From Manis javanica (Eukaryota; Chordata; Mammalia; Pholidota; Manidae): a DNA stretch of 64,000 nt. A model generated the notes under the pieces. The model saw nothing but the letters and a program-made list of their open reading frames with translations, ran no database searches and had not been told where the DNA came from. Positions 22,016 through 34,350 of the stretch are shown here, piece by piece. The position numbers and the translations under genes are program-made. The stretch covers positions 5,161,001-5,225,000 of the forward strand of contig NC_133170.1 in NCBI RefSeq assembly GCF_040802235.1. The letters run 5' to 3'. Within the stretch, counting starts at the first letter, position 1; the number at the start of each line of letters is the position of its first letter.

Positions 22016-23639
22016 TTTAAATGACGTATGTGGCTCCTGTTTGTGGCTTGCTGTATTCTTTAGGGACAGTGCCATGTGCCAGCAGCTTAGGTAAGGTCTC
22101 TGAGGCTGCCCGCACATTCTCATGCCAGGAAGACCCGGGATACGGACCAGAAGGAAGGGGTGAGCTCTACTTCAGGTTGGGGGCAATTTCTGCTTCTCAT
22201 GACCACAGGAAATTTTTTTCCCCTAAGAGACAGCTACTTTGGAAACATAATTAATTGTTAACCTACTGTTATCTGTTATTTCTTTATTTCCCTGTTGTAA
22301 TGATAAGGGATGACAATTCACCATTTTGTTTTCTGCTTTCTAAAGTAAGCTTAAAAATTGCAAATGTTATTCTCAGAATCCCCTCCTATGTCAAACATTC
22401 TCTTTGAAATCACTGACTCCTCTGAAGAGAATGTAAAGAGTATGGAAAGAAATTCACGGACCTCTTCAAAAAGGAAAACCCCTGTGACTTAGAATCCTCG
22501 GTGGTCAGATGGCCTCTTTTTCATAAAATGGTATATCAAGGGGGAATTTGAGAGGCATAAGAGCGGTCAATATTTTAACTATAATGTGCTGTGAATTTTG
22601 AACTCGCCATTTTTCTTAAGCAGCCCGGTTTCCTGGCAGTGGGAAAGCCAGAAGGCAAAATTTCCGAAAAACAAAATTCATAGTGAAATAGGATTTATCC
22701 AAAATTTATCTGGCCAGGAAATCTGTGAATGAAGTCCATTTTTGTTAGACAGTGCATTGCTTTGGAGAATTTTAAATTTGAAATTTTAATAATTTTTATC
22801 TTAATCACTTTTAGGTTTTGCTTAAACATTCCTTCTCAGCTGTGTTCTGAGAAGATGTACATGAAAACAGGTGTAAGTTCTCTGCCCTGTACATTCATTT
22901 TTTGCTGTGCGTCCCTCTTCCTTTAATATCTCCTTAACTGGGAATTGAGAAAAGGTACAAAACAGATAGTTTTGGGGAAAATTTTACATTTTTTTATTGC
23001 CAATTTTATAGTTCGAGAATTTGCTCAGCATTATAAAAAGGAAGCTATAGTTCACATTTTTGTACAGATGTGAAGGACCACAGAATAGTTGGATTTTGCG
23101 ACACACAGAGGAGAAATTCTTAGAGGGATTGTTTGAAATTATCCACTTCACTCAGTGGTTACCAAGAAAGTATTCATTAAGGATATCATGTGGACTTCAG
23201 AAGATCACAAATACACAGCATGACAGTGCATCCGTTTGGAGCCTGAGCATTCTTTGGTTTGGGGTCTTTTTCTCTTTATACACTATGAGCTTGGAAAGTT
23301 TAGATTTAGGAAGTTCTACAACTTAAATTATACTTCAAAAATCCCTTTTGAACTTTGCTTTCAATGGGACATGATGCTACATGGAAAGTATTAAAATTTT
23401 GACCTATACCCACTGGGTGTATTAGATTTTCTGACTTATAGTTTCTACTCTATCGACATCCTCTCTATTTCTTCATTGTTTTCATTATTTGGTATGTTTG
23501 TAGCTCAAGAAGACTTGAGTCTCCCATATTCCTCAGTTTTGCGTGAGCTTGCAGTGTTTGGAATTCTCTTAGAAGGCACCTCCTGGGCAGTTCAACGCTG
23601 AGCTCAGGCAGACCCCGATGGCCCCATCTCTCCTTTCCT
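22016..23639. other. Unassigned sequence
   Basis: No recognised gene or repeat. Confidence 0.4.
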
Positions 23640-23785
23640 CTGTACGACTCATGTTTGTAGTGGGACAATTTATGCACCTGTTTGTGCTCCAGCGTTCTCC
23701 ATCTTTAAAATTCAGACGATAACCACCCCATCCCCCCAACTCCTGCCTTACATAGTTCTTACCAAGATGAAAAGTATGTATCAGT
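23640..23785 (+). mobile_element. Probable MIR fragment, sense
   Basis: Contains 'gttctccatctttaaaattc' near 23692 and 'gccttacatagttcttacca' near 23744, in MIR order but degraded. Confidence 0.45.
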
Positions 23786-23792
23786 GTCTAGG

Positions 23793-24349
23793 GTTGTGTA
23801 TGGAGGAGCTCAGAGTACTGAGCAGGTCAGCATACAGAGGAGCTCAGTGCACTGAGCAGGTCAGTGTACAGAGGAGCTCAGTGCACTGAGCAGGTCTGCA
23901 TACAGAGGAGCTCAGTGCACTGAGTAGGTCAGCTACAGAGGAGCTCAGTGCACCGAGTAGGTCAGCGTACAGAGGAGCTCAGTGCACCGAGCAGGTCAGC
24001 GTACAGAGGAGCTCAGTGTACTGAGCAGGTCTGCGTACAGAGGAGCTCAGTGCACTGAGTAGGTCAGCGTACAGAGGAGCTCAGTGCACTGAGCAGATCA
24101 GCGTACGGAGGAGCTCAGTGTACTGAGCAGGTCAGTGTACGGAGGAGCTCAGTGCACTGAGCAGGTCTGCGTACAGAGGAGCTCAGTGCACTGAGTAGGT
24201 CAGCTACAGAGGAGCACAGTGTACTGAGCAGGTTGGCGTACAGAGGAGCTCAGTGCACTGAGCAGGTCTGTGTACAGAGGAGCTCAGTGCACTGAGTAGG
24301 TCAGCTACAGAGGAGCTCAGTGCACTGAGTAGGTCAGCATATGGACAGG
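23793..24349 (+). repeat. 34-bp minisatellite, about 16.5 copies, with higher-order pattern
   Basis: Sixteen units plus a partial one follow tcagcgtacagaggagctca + gtgcactgagcagg. Units 5, 13 and 16 are 33 bp because tcagcgtac is shortened to tcagctac. Most units contain the perfect 14-bp palindrome ctcagtgcactgag and a SacI-type gagctc. Units 4, 8, 12 and 15 share the variant pair tctg...gagtagg, giving a repeat-of-repeats of about four units (136 bp). The first unit is diverged and the last is truncated at 24349. No open frame runs through the array. Confidence 0.97.
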
Positions 24350-24479
24350 TCTTATTCTTGTTAGGAGGTCAAGTGTCAGAAATTCAGATGATACTGAATT
24401 TGTATCTTTTTGGCCAAGTGACAGCACACCGCGTGTGAGAGGGGCAGTTGCATGCAGGACAGACTCTCTAGCCAGCTCC

Positions 24480-24610
24480 CTAAGTCTGAACCACATTTCT
24501 GTTACCTTCTATTTGTAAGATGCTGGGCAGGTTTTCAAATCTCTTGGCCCCAGTTTTCTCACCTGTAAAATGGATTTCTCACAGTGTTTACCTTAGGTGG
24601 GGTAAGTGGA
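24480..24610 (+). mobile_element. MIR fragment, sense
   Basis: Phrases 'gatgctgggcaggttttcaa' near 24519 and 'cagttttctcacctgtaaaa' near 24551 match the MIR core. A possible 3' continuation at 25015-25060 (atatcaaatgagtcagtgca) is separated by GC-rich sequence. Confidence 0.6.
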
Positions 24611-24639
24611 AGTTTTCACCCAGAGGGTCCAGAATTTCC

Positions 24640-24900
24640 CATCTGGCCTTAGTCCACTTACATACCAGTGGGTGTTGACCGCAGCAGAGCCTCCTGTTGA
24701 TCCAGGGCAACGAGGGGACAGAAACCGGCCACACTCTCGTCGCCTCCATTCCTGGCACCTAACTGGCCTGGTGCCAGTCGGACCCCATGGCCGCACCCGT
24801 GGGGTTCCTGCTGGAAGGGGTGGACGTGGGAGGAGCACGCAGGGCGTGGCTGGAGGCTATGGAAGGCGGGTCCTGGCCAGTGAGCGCAAGCGAGCTGTGA
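24640..24900. other. GC-rich segment
   Basis: Short CpG-containing patch with overlapping open frames on both strands and no recognisable protein. Confidence 0.3.
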
Positions 24901-25369
24901 GAAAATAAGACCCCTAACTCACCCTGTCCTTCCCCTTGTCTTACTTTGGTTTCACCAGATCCACAGGGAATTTGTCCTGGGAGGGGAACCCCCTTACCCC
25001 CGGAGCTGCCTCTTGTAAGATTATTGTAAATATCAAATGAGTCAGTGCATATGAAGATCCTAGGACACTGTTCCTGCCGTAGAAGAGCTGGGTATGTTCG
25101 TCCTGGCACATTCCAGATATTCGGTGAATATATTATTAATTGTGTCCTGGTCAGAGAAGCTCTGACCCTCCAGTGGAAGTGGCAGTTTGCGGGAGAGGGA
25201 AGAAAGGCTTTGGAATTTCCTAGTAAAGCAAAGCAGACCGCGGCGTGAGAGGCCAGCAGCAGGTGGGCTGGAGTGATGAGTATGTCCTCAAACCTACGGA
25301 ACCAATCCAGCGTGCGTTTTCCTGATGAACATGTTTTTTATGAGTTCTTATAAAAACTTGAGAGATATT

Positions 25370-25495
25370 CACGACAGGCCTGACTATCCTCATTTTCAAA
25401 GTGAGAAAACAGAAGCTTGCAGTTGAATTGACTGGCCCAAGAACACATAACAGAGCAGAGCCACAAAATCATGACTTCTGCCTCTCAGTTTTGGT
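25370..25495 (-). mobile_element. MIR SINE, antisense
   Basis: The + strand reads 'atcctcattttcaaagtgag', then 'gaattgactggcccaagaac' and 'agcagagccacaaaatcatg', the reverse complement order of MIR. Confidence 0.75.
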
Positions 25496-26279
25496 CATTA
25501 TTATCATTAATGTCATTATCTCACACTGTCTGCATACTGAGTGATGTGGGTAAATGACCAAAAGTGTTTTCCAGATTTTCCAACACAATCATTTAACTTC
25601 ACTCTTTTGATCCCTTCCTGAAGGAATTGTCTTCTTGGAACCTTACACACCATTACACAACCTACACAGATATATATTTGCAAAGATTTTAAGTTAGTTC
25701 TTTAAAGCTGAAACTTTAAATTCTGAAGACCTTAGGAACATTTTTATGACACAGTGTTTCTGTGACCAAAGCTCTTGGGAGTCTGTATTTTTTTAAAAAA
25801 TAGCATCTTCAGTTTACTGGGATGTTGATGCATTTTAGGTGCCTTTGAAAATGTTTTAAATCACAAAACCACATTGGCATCCAGGATAATGACATTTTTC
25901 TTTTGTATGGCACTGGTAAGGAGTAGTTTTCACCTTTGAGGATATGCTGGGTTATGTGCAAATTCCGTTAGAATTCTTCTCACCTGCGTGGAGAAAGCCG
26001 TTAAACATGTTTAATGAAAGGATTCTCTCTTCTTTCAGTTTCAGTATCTTTAGGTTAGGTTTACACTCTCTAAGTGTTCATAATATCTTAAAAATCAGTT
26101 ATTTAGTGGATTGCCTGTGTAGTGTTCTAACCTGGGCATGATTTCAGAATATTACCGAATTCATTTTATTTATTTCATCTAGTTAGATCATGGGATACCT
26201 GGCTGCTGTAATCTGAACTCTCAACATCTGTCCTGTACACATTCAGGCGGCAGGAATTCCCTGAACTTCAGTTACTATT
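25496..26279. other. Unassigned sequence
   Basis: No recognised gene or repeat. A short match to the GH31 word 'VAFPDFF' near 25566 was judged too weak. Confidence 0.35.
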
Positions 26280-26609
26280 TTAGTTCAAAATAAGATCTTG
26301 TCTCATATCCAAGCATTCATTTATAATTCGTTGAAACGGTGGCACTTCAGTTGATAAGCCATCGCTTATCAGAAACCACGTGAGCCCAGAAGCAGGAGAC
26401 TCGTAGGTGAAAGGATTTAAAAATAACCAAGATCCTACTGCCTGCAACTTAACAATCTTTCTGTTTAATAACATCAGCTGCTTTCTGCTACACAGTTCTT
26501 CAGGAGAAGGATCATCCCGTCTTTGCAGAAGCTCCCCCAGTCCTTCTATACATTTCTTCCTGTGTGTTGCTAGGTGGTTCACACAGTCATTTTTGGACCC
26601 AGAAATCAA
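26280..26609 (-). CDS. Unidentified antisense open frame, 109 codons
   Basis: The frame is bounded upstream by TAA and has no ATG at its apparent start (the first codons read NNLISGSK). It contains a hydrophilic, charged run, HRKKCIEGLGELLQRRDDPS then PEELCSRKQLMLLNRKIVKL, which looks more protein-like than neighbouring chance frames and would form helices. A donor-like GCA/gtagga follows the run. It might be a single exon or an exon relic on the minus strand. I do not recognise the protein, and no partner exons were found. Confidence 0.2.
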   Translation of the reverse strand: MISGSKNDCVNHLATHRKKCIEGLGELLQRRDDPSPEELCSRKQLMLLNRKIVKLQAVGSWLFLNPFTYESPASGLTWFLISDGLSTEVPPFQRIINECLDMRQDLILN

Positions 26610-29084
26610 ATTATTGGTTTAGAGAAGTCTTAAGGTTAAAGTCAGTCATTTTATCAAACAAGGTCTTTGCAGTTCAGCCTGTCACTTGGTCAACACAGCA
26701 CCTGTGATGTGTTTGTTAGAGCCCGTTTTCAACCACAGCCCCTTTCAAAGCCACACGGGGAGCCCAGCCTTCTTTGGGTGGGGAGGGTGGGGGACCGAAG
26801 CTCAAATGCCTGGGGCTGGGCTGCTGAGACAAGCAAGCGGAGTGGGTGATCGGGACTGCGATGAGGTGGCCTGTCCTGCTGAGAATGGGAGGGTAGCCAG
26901 GAAGAACGTGTTTCTGAATGGCGTAGATGTGAGTTGTTCTTATTATTCTTTCAGGAGTGTGACTTCCTCACTGCCTGAGTGCTACCAGTCTCTGGAGCTG
27001 TGCTTGCGTTCCCTGGGCGCACTCCCACCTGGGAACAAGTGGCTCTGCGGCTGACCTGAGGGGCTTTTGTTGATACAGTGCAGAGACGTGGAAACATCAG
27101 TACTTAGATGGGCTCATGGAGGCACCCACCTAGTCCCTCCGCTGCTGGCCCCCAAGCCCAATATCTGACCCCTTCATGTCCAGGGTGTGCTTGGAGCCAC
27201 TTCCACTTTTTATGAGACTTATACTGTGTGCTTTCTTGTCTAATCAGATCCCCCTGCTTTCTCTCTTTCTTGGATTATCTTTGGCTCCTGTTCACCAGGG
27301 GTACCTCTTGTAGTTTTCTAATTGATTTTCTAAAAAATATCTTTTCTTGAATGTGTGGACGCTTGAGGTGGGGGATAGAGGTCGCAGGAAGTGTGACCCC
27401 TTGAACTAATGCTCGTCTACTTCTTTTGTATAGAAGACAACCAAATACCCAAAAAACAGAAGTATGCTGAGTATGGTACTAGCAGCTGTTTTTAAAATAA
27501 TCATTACTGTTTTTCTTAGCCAATGTATAAAGACTCTTCTGTTTTGCTATAGCATCATTCTGTGTACTTGTGAGATCTTCTTCAGCTCCAGTTATTCAAA
27601 ATAAAATCCCATCTGCTTTCTGTATTACGTAAATGTTTTAAATCATGAGCTTGCCGGGACGTCACCCCTATTTCTCAGTACCATTAGTGGATAGATTCCC
27701 CTTTGAACTTTTATTTTAATGGAATTTGTGAACAGCGGGAAGACACTCATGGATGTTACATTCAACACCTTGATTCCAGAAACTTTTACCACTTTTTCTT
27801 ATTGACCTAAGTGAACTTGGAGAACCAGGCCCTGAGTTCTTTCACCCTTGTTCTCTTGGTAGACCTCTACATGCATGATCATGGCAGGGCGTCTAACTGC
27901 ACCATTGTCATCTCTTTGAAATCGAGCCAAGCTTTATCGAGCTCCCATCTGAACGCTCTCAGAGATCTCATCTGATGTTGGCATGTGGTGCTGTCCTGCC
28001 AGCCAGACCCCGGGACCTGCCAGGTGACCCTGGTAACCCAGCTCATGGCAAAGGAGGACACATCGCTGTCATCTGTACACCCCAACTCCCACGCGGTTCG
28101 GTGTTAGTTCTGCCCCACATCCTGGCGAGCGGTTGCTTTGAGACTGGACCTACTGAATAGGCTCGCTCTTATTTTTCACCTTTCAAGATAGATTTTTAAG
28201 TGAGATATTTTTGTAAGTAGTAGTGCACTTAGCCTGCAATGCTCTACAGCAGGAGCCCCACAGAGACCTTATCAAACAGATGAGCAGCGAAGTGCCAGTG
28301 ACATTTCATAATCAGTGCTTGCCAGAGCTTTTGAAATTCGGAGTGGGAGAAGAGGGAAGGATTGGAAGACTCATTTGGACGACAAGCCTCTGCCCATCTG
28401 TAATAAGCTGCTTCCTTTCTCATCTGGGGGTTTCCCAGGGAATAGCTGCCTGTGACCCAGAGGGGGAAATGGCAGCAGCTTTCTCTCTGGCTCCTGCTTC
28501 CATGAGCAGGCAGCGTGCAAGCCTGGGCTACTAGTCAGTCGTTTAATTTTGTTACCTAGATGGGGGAGGTTCCCCATGAAACTGAACCCTCTAAATGACC
28601 ATGTCATCAGTCACACATGGCCTCTGCGGGAGCAACCAAGCCAATTAGGGGGAAATCAGGCTTATGAAAAATTCAGGGAGTGCAGGCAGAGTAGCTCTTG
28701 CTTCCATTTTTAGAGGCCAGTTAACTAGGAAGCTGATTTTTTATGGTGTCTCCTTGCTCAGCTGTTGGAAGATTTATTTTTATTACTCTTTCCCTGAATC
28801 AAAATTTTCTCTGGGTTGAACACTGCAGCATGCCACACTGCAGATAATAGTGTCTTGTGAATGGATGGGAGGGAAAGGGATGCACCCAGACGGGAGGGAA
28901 ACCCTGAGAGACTTTGTACTTTTGGTCACTGCTCAGTCTTTAAAAATTTAGAAACAGGGTGGTGCCCTGGAAAACTGTGCAGCTAATAATTCAGTCATGC
29001 AAAAACATAAAACCAGGGACCCACATGAATGGATCTTAAAGGACATAGTCTCACCAGATCATTGCTGGAAATGTACTCAAAGGG
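26610..29084. other. Unassigned sequence
   Basis: Mixed composition with no repeat family or gene recognised. Confidence 0.35.
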
Positions 29085-29240
29085 GGTGGGCTGGGGTCTT
29101 GGAGGACTTGGCTAAGTCTCTTAAGCCTTCTGAGCTTTAGATTTCCCACATGCAGAGAGGGACGGTGACCCCGGACTTCCTGTGCACATCTCATAAGAGA
29201 ATAAATAACAGTTGCTCAGAAAAGCTCTCAGATGCAGAGT
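29085..29240 (+). mobile_element. MIR SINE, sense
   Basis: MIR core phrases 'gaggacttggctaagtctct' near 29101 and 'gctttagatttcccacatgc' near 29134, followed by 'ctcataagagaataaata' near 29189. Confidence 0.6.
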
Positions 29241-31104
29241 TTTGAATTGAATGTGAGGTAGCAAGTTGGTATTTTTATACTTTTGTCTTAAAACTTGACA
29301 CCTAAAAAGTTTGTTAACCCTGGGCCACATAAGCTGTGACCCTTCATAGCTGTTTCCCTTACACTTTGAGCTGGTTGAACTGTTAGTTAAAGCTGAACAC
29401 AGATATCTGTAAGAAGTTGATTCTTTTTAATCCGGTTTCTTCTGTCATGATCATCTGATTTCACAAGCTCAACAGTTCAGGGCTGGGAAATATGGTTAAC
29501 AAGAGTATCCTGGTATTGGTAGGAGTTGAGTTCTTTGACTTTATCATATTATAGTCTACATTCATTTTTTTACTCACCTGTGATTTTTTTTCTCGTGGAC
29601 ATTTTTCTGGCTCAAAGGAAATTACAAATGAATTTTCTGCCTTCTACCTAAATTCTGGTCCTTTCTTAGTTTGACCTCTGCACTTTGAACTTGTGGGGCT
29701 GTAGATTACATTATATGGTGAGAGCTCTATCAGCCTTGGAAAGTGTATCTGCTCCGCCCAGTTTTGACAAATGCATGGAGCGCTCTGCTCGAAGCTTCCA
29801 TGTAATCTGTGTCTCCCATGACTAACCAGGACCACTACTGCAGCTAATTTAAGAATGGTTCTCCCACTCAGCTTTTTATAGCTCCCTCCCACATGTGTCA
29901 CTAAGAAAACAATTTAAGCAAATACTGTATCTTGAGTCCCGAGGTGTCTCATTAGAAGTCTTCGAATTTCAAAGGAAACTTCAGTGTGAATCCAGACATA
30001 CAACCCCCCTGAAGCTGATCAGGCTGCAAAAGTGAAAACCGGTTACTAAGCTCTTGAAGTTTGAATTAAAAGGCATTGCATTTCCAGGGTCTGCGCACTC
30101 TCGGTATGAGGCTCACGACAGCCAATCATAGAGGAGAAGGGAATTCAGTGAGCCCCTGTCCAGGCCCTTCATTGAGTGAATGAGAACATGGATCTCGGGG
30201 GAGATTGTCTGGCTTTCTGAACATCACACAGCTGGAATCGGAACGCACGTGTCCAGCACAGAGCAATGTTTTTCCACTGTTTCATGGATCCCACCTAAAT
30301 ATTTGCTGCTCCATGTGCCAGGCTTTAGGAAAGCTAAGAAACGCACGAGTTTTGCCTGTTTGAGTATTTCATTTCCCAGTAAAGCCTGGTGTGTCTATCA
30401 TGGAAAAGTTGATCGACCGAGATGTAACTAAATTTGCTCCCTGTTGTGACGTTTAGGCTTGTTGAAGTGTAAACACAAATGAAAAAGTGTAATCAACCTT
30501 TCAAATTGTTATCAAATCAAATTAAAGGAAAAGAAAACTTTCCACCTCAATGAACAGCTATGTTAAGAAGTGTCAACCTGAAAATAAATTTGTGAAAAGC
30601 AAGTAGGTTCTTCCTGCTCCTCAGAACCAAGTCCTTTACCTCTGTGTCAAGTGCATCTTTGTAGCTGAATGACTTTGGGTAGAATAAAGACTCTGATGAT
30701 TTGTTGAAGACTAAAGAAAATCAGCCACATCTTTGCTTAACACCCAAGTCCTTGCTTAGTGCTAGTGAGCTTTCTGGTTAACAAGGAGGTTTTCCTTTCT
30801 AATTAATATTCCAAACTTGTGAGAGCAAAACACGCCTCATTCAACAGAAAATACAAGTAACTGCTGAGCAGTAACTTCAGTAGTCCCCTGTTCATTGTTT
30901 GCCATTTATCTGTGGATCAAGCCCACAGAAGTTTAGAAATACTTAAAAAACTAATTGGAGGATTATTGGGAAGGTAATTTTTATTTCTACTTGTCTAGAA
31001 AGGGCAGGTTAATAATGTGGGGATGTTTTTCTAGTTTAAAGATTAAGATTAAGCAGTGACTTGAAGCTGACTGGTAGTAAGTCTGAAATCATACTGTTCT
31101 CTAT
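29241..31104. other. Unassigned sequence
   Basis: No gene or well-supported repeat. A faint antisense MIR-like stretch lies near 30110-30260. Confidence 0.35.
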
Positions 31105-31330
31105 GGTAGAAGCATCGTGGTCCCGTGGAAGTCATAGATTTGGAATTAGGGCAGCTGACTCAGCATCTTGTTTGTACATCTTGGGAAAGTTACGCACATT
31201 TGCTGAGGCTTCCATTTCTCATCCATTCAACTGAGGTTAAAATTATTATCTACAGAGTTGTTCAGATGATTGCATGAAAGAAAAGACATAACAGGACCTG
31301 GTGCATAAGCAATCAATAAATGAAACATTA
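31105..31330 (+). mobile_element. MIR SINE, sense, nearly full length
   Basis: Runs from 'agaagcatcgtggtcccgtg' through 'cttgggaaagttacgcacat' and 'gagttgttcagatgattgca' to 'gcataagcaatcaataaatg', the complete MIR order. Confidence 0.75.
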
Positions 31331-31959
31331 ATCTAACATAAAAAATTTAATTCAGTAATAAGGTGAAGTAAGGAAGGCATAAGGTTAAGATCAAGTAGGT
31401 AGTGATGGCAAGCTTTCAACTTTCTTTTTTATTCCTCAGAATGTTTTAATGAGGTTCTATTAAGGTTAAAAATCATAATGTAGGCATTTTTCATTGGCCA
31501 CACTGGTGTCTTTTGAAATGTGGCTTCAATTAAATGTCTCGGCCTGAAAGTGTGCTGTAAGACTACTGACTGCTGAGCATATCAAAAGGAAAAAAGTCAG
31601 AGCTCTGGTAAGAAATGAAGGTCATTCAACTTCTGTCAAGTTCAGGTAGAAGTGATCCGCCACAATAATCAAATTTCTAAGAGCTTTCTTCAAAGCACAC
31701 CTACAGTAGATATTTAAAAATAAAATGACAGAAAAATGCTCCTTTAAAAGAAAATAAAATTAAAGCTCAGAAAATTGAAAGGTAATTAAGCTCAGAAAAA
31801 ATAAAACCAACGTTGGTACAACTCAACTAAAAGCAAAAGTGGATTTGCCATTTCCCGGGTGCCTGTCGGCAGTGTTCTTTGCAGCAAGAGCGAGGTCGAT
31901 GTGGCGGAGTAGAAAGCCGACCCCATACCTGCTGCCTGTGTTCCTGTAAAAGAATTTGT
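31331..31959. other. Unassigned sequence
   Basis: AT-rich, nothing recognised. Confidence 0.35.
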
Positions 31960-32415
31960 AATGGTCTCTTTCCTTACTAGATCAACTACTTCTAAGTCTG
32001 TGTGCCTACACCTCCAGTGCCAATTTATCTCCTGTTGTTTCCAGCATAAATTCTCTACTCCTGTCAAGCCCATCCTCTCGCATGTATCTTACCTGTTTTC
32101 TGCCCATTCTTTTGTGCACGTATTTCTGTTCCCCACCCATCCACCTAAGAAACGTATACTTCCCAGGTCTCCGGTGACATTGTTCAGCCAACTCCAGCCT
32201 ATCGAGTCCTCTCTTCCTTACCTGCTACAGCATGGTGCTTTCTGTCTGTTCCAGACATGTTGACACATGATTATCTTCTGACCACAGAATTTAATATTTG
32301 GATAATATGTATAAATCTTTGCTCACCCACAAACACCTTGAGGGCAGGAAGTCATATCATGTATTTAGTCAATACTTATTCAATCATTTTTATTGAAGTG
32401 AATAAAGAATACAGT
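31960..32415 (+). mobile_element. L2 LINE 3' portion, sense
   Basis: Pyrimidine-rich L2-like body ending with 'acaccttgagggcaggaagt' near 32333 and 'atttagtcaatacttattca' near 32361, the L2 3' terminus. Confidence 0.65.
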
Positions 32416-32724
32416 TGTATCTTAAAAATCTGGAGATCTACTATTGCATTTCCATCTCTTATTTATTTCCCAATGTTTTAGTATTTAAAAATTATTTATG
32501 TGCAGTAATAAATAGGCTTTCTGTCAGAATCCATAAATGAGTCTTCTTACCTCTTAGTAAAAGTAAGAATATCATCAGGAAATGAAGATGCCATACTGGT
32601 TGTTTCTTTTTTTCCTTGGGCTTCTCTCCTATCTTTCCTCTCTATTCCACCTGCCATGTGACATCCATCACGCACCTACTTGTCCTAGGCAATTTATTCG
32701 TGTGTCTTCCTTATTTTCTCCATT

Positions 32725-32850
32725 TCCACAAACTTCAACAGGTCTCTGACATTCTCTGAACCTTAATTGTTCCTCCTGTAAAATCGAAAAAAACTCTAAT
32801 ATCTCAGAAAGTTAGGAACAGACTAAATGAGATCACCTGGCCCCCTGCAC
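32725..32850 (+). mobile_element. Probable MIR fragment, sense
   Basis: Contains 'ttgttcctcctgtaaaatcg' near 32767 and 'gactaaatgagatcacctgg' near 32821. Confidence 0.5.
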
Positions 32851-34044
32851 TTGTGGGCCATGAGGCGAAGCACCCGTATAAAACTGCGTATAGTCTTTCT
32901 GGCTCACATGGCTTCTACCTGAAGGACGAATGAGCAAGGCTATGGAATAGCAGGCACCTAACTGGACAGGAGACAGAGTACCTTTCTCTTTGCAGTTTCA
33001 GAATCCCAGAGAGATTTTACCTAAACTACTGCCCTCTAACTCTAGGACAAGTTTACTGTCGTGCCTCCCGAGAGGTGGCCGTGCTGGTCTGCAGCATCAG
33101 GTGGTGAACCCATGGCGGAGGCAGGCGCACCTTTGTGCTTTGAGAGCCCACTGGGACGTGGGTAGATGAAAGTGAATTGCTCCTGGTGGAGATTTATTCA
33201 GCTTATACAGTGACTGTGACCAAGGCTTTGTATTGGGTCCATAAATGAGTTTTAGACCCTTTGTGAGCCTCCTTACCCTCTATTCATTTTGCATTTTCCA
33301 AGAGGCAGGACCCATGGCTTTCATCAGACAAACAAAGTGTCTATGAGCCAAAAGTTGTTTAAAATCCTACTACTTTAGGTTTCCTAAGTTATAGTTGCCT
33401 TGGAACTTCAGAACCTGACGGTCAAAACATTAAATTTAACAAAAGTATCATAAAGTAAGTGAGGGAAAACAAAGCTGTGATTTTCCAGAACATGGATATT
33501 GGTAACACCACCCCCCAGAGATGCTTCAGTATGAGATGTAAGGCTGTCCTGTGCTCGGCGAAGAGCTGGCAAGTTAGCCCAGAAGGCAGACCTCCTAGGA
33601 TACGGCTGGCCAGGGAGTTACTGATCAGGGGTAGAACAGCTTTGCGACACTTAGCAAGGGCTCTATCATCTGTGATGTATGTTGAAAACAGGGCTGTTGT
33701 TTTTCACTGTTATTATCCCTTGTTTTGCCTAAAGTCTGAATATGGGAGATTCATTCTTACCATTAGGAAGGTTGGCTTCTGAAAATCTGTATTAAAATAC
33801 ATTCTTCTATAGAAATGATTCTTAAAAGTCTGTTCTGTGATGTCTGTCCAAACTATGTATATATCACATGGTGAACATGGCCTCTGACTTAAAAAGAGGA
33901 GTCTAGAAGAGATGTAGTATTTACATAAATAAATTGAAGTCAGAGTGTAAAGTGGTAAGTACCACAGAAAATTATAGGTTAATGAAGGGGTGCAGAGGAA
34001 GAAGGAATTGCTACCTGACTTGGCAGTGGGGTTCAGGTTTTAAG
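32851..34044. other. Unassigned sequence
   Basis: A 107-codon open frame (33459-33782) has no recognisable similarity. No repeats identified. Confidence 0.35.
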
Positions 34045-34350
34045 AGTAAGAAGAGAATACGAGAGATGTTGGTTAAAGGATATAAACTTTTAGTTAAGAT
34101 GAAAAGTTCTGGGGTTCAAATGTACAGCATGGTGACTATAGTTAAAAATACTGTAGGAATTTCCTGTGAGACTGGATCTTAAGTGTTCTCGACACACACA
34201 CACGCACACACACAGCTGTCTATGTGAGGTGATAGGTTGTTAATTCACTTGATTGTGGTTGTCTTTTCACAATGTATATGTATATCAAATCATCACACTG
34301 TGCACCTTAAACATATGTAATCTTATTTGTCAATTGTAGCTCACTTAAGT
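34045..34350 (+). mobile_element. L1 3' end, sense, with internal CA microsatellite
   Basis: Typical L1 3'-UTR phrases: 'tcaaatgtacagcatggtga' near 34116, 'gtgcaccttaaacatatgta' near 34300 and 'ttgtcaattgtagctcactt' near 34328. A (CA)n tract lies at about 34190-34214. Confidence 0.75.

Noticed and set aside
23793-24349. Regularly spaced repeats as a CRISPR-like array
   Set aside because: Units are head-to-tail without unique spacers and the setting is mammalian; it is a minisatellite.
25560-25600. Short DNA similarity to the GH31 'VAFPDFF' coding word
   Set aside because: Match limited to about ten bases with gaps; no surrounding support.
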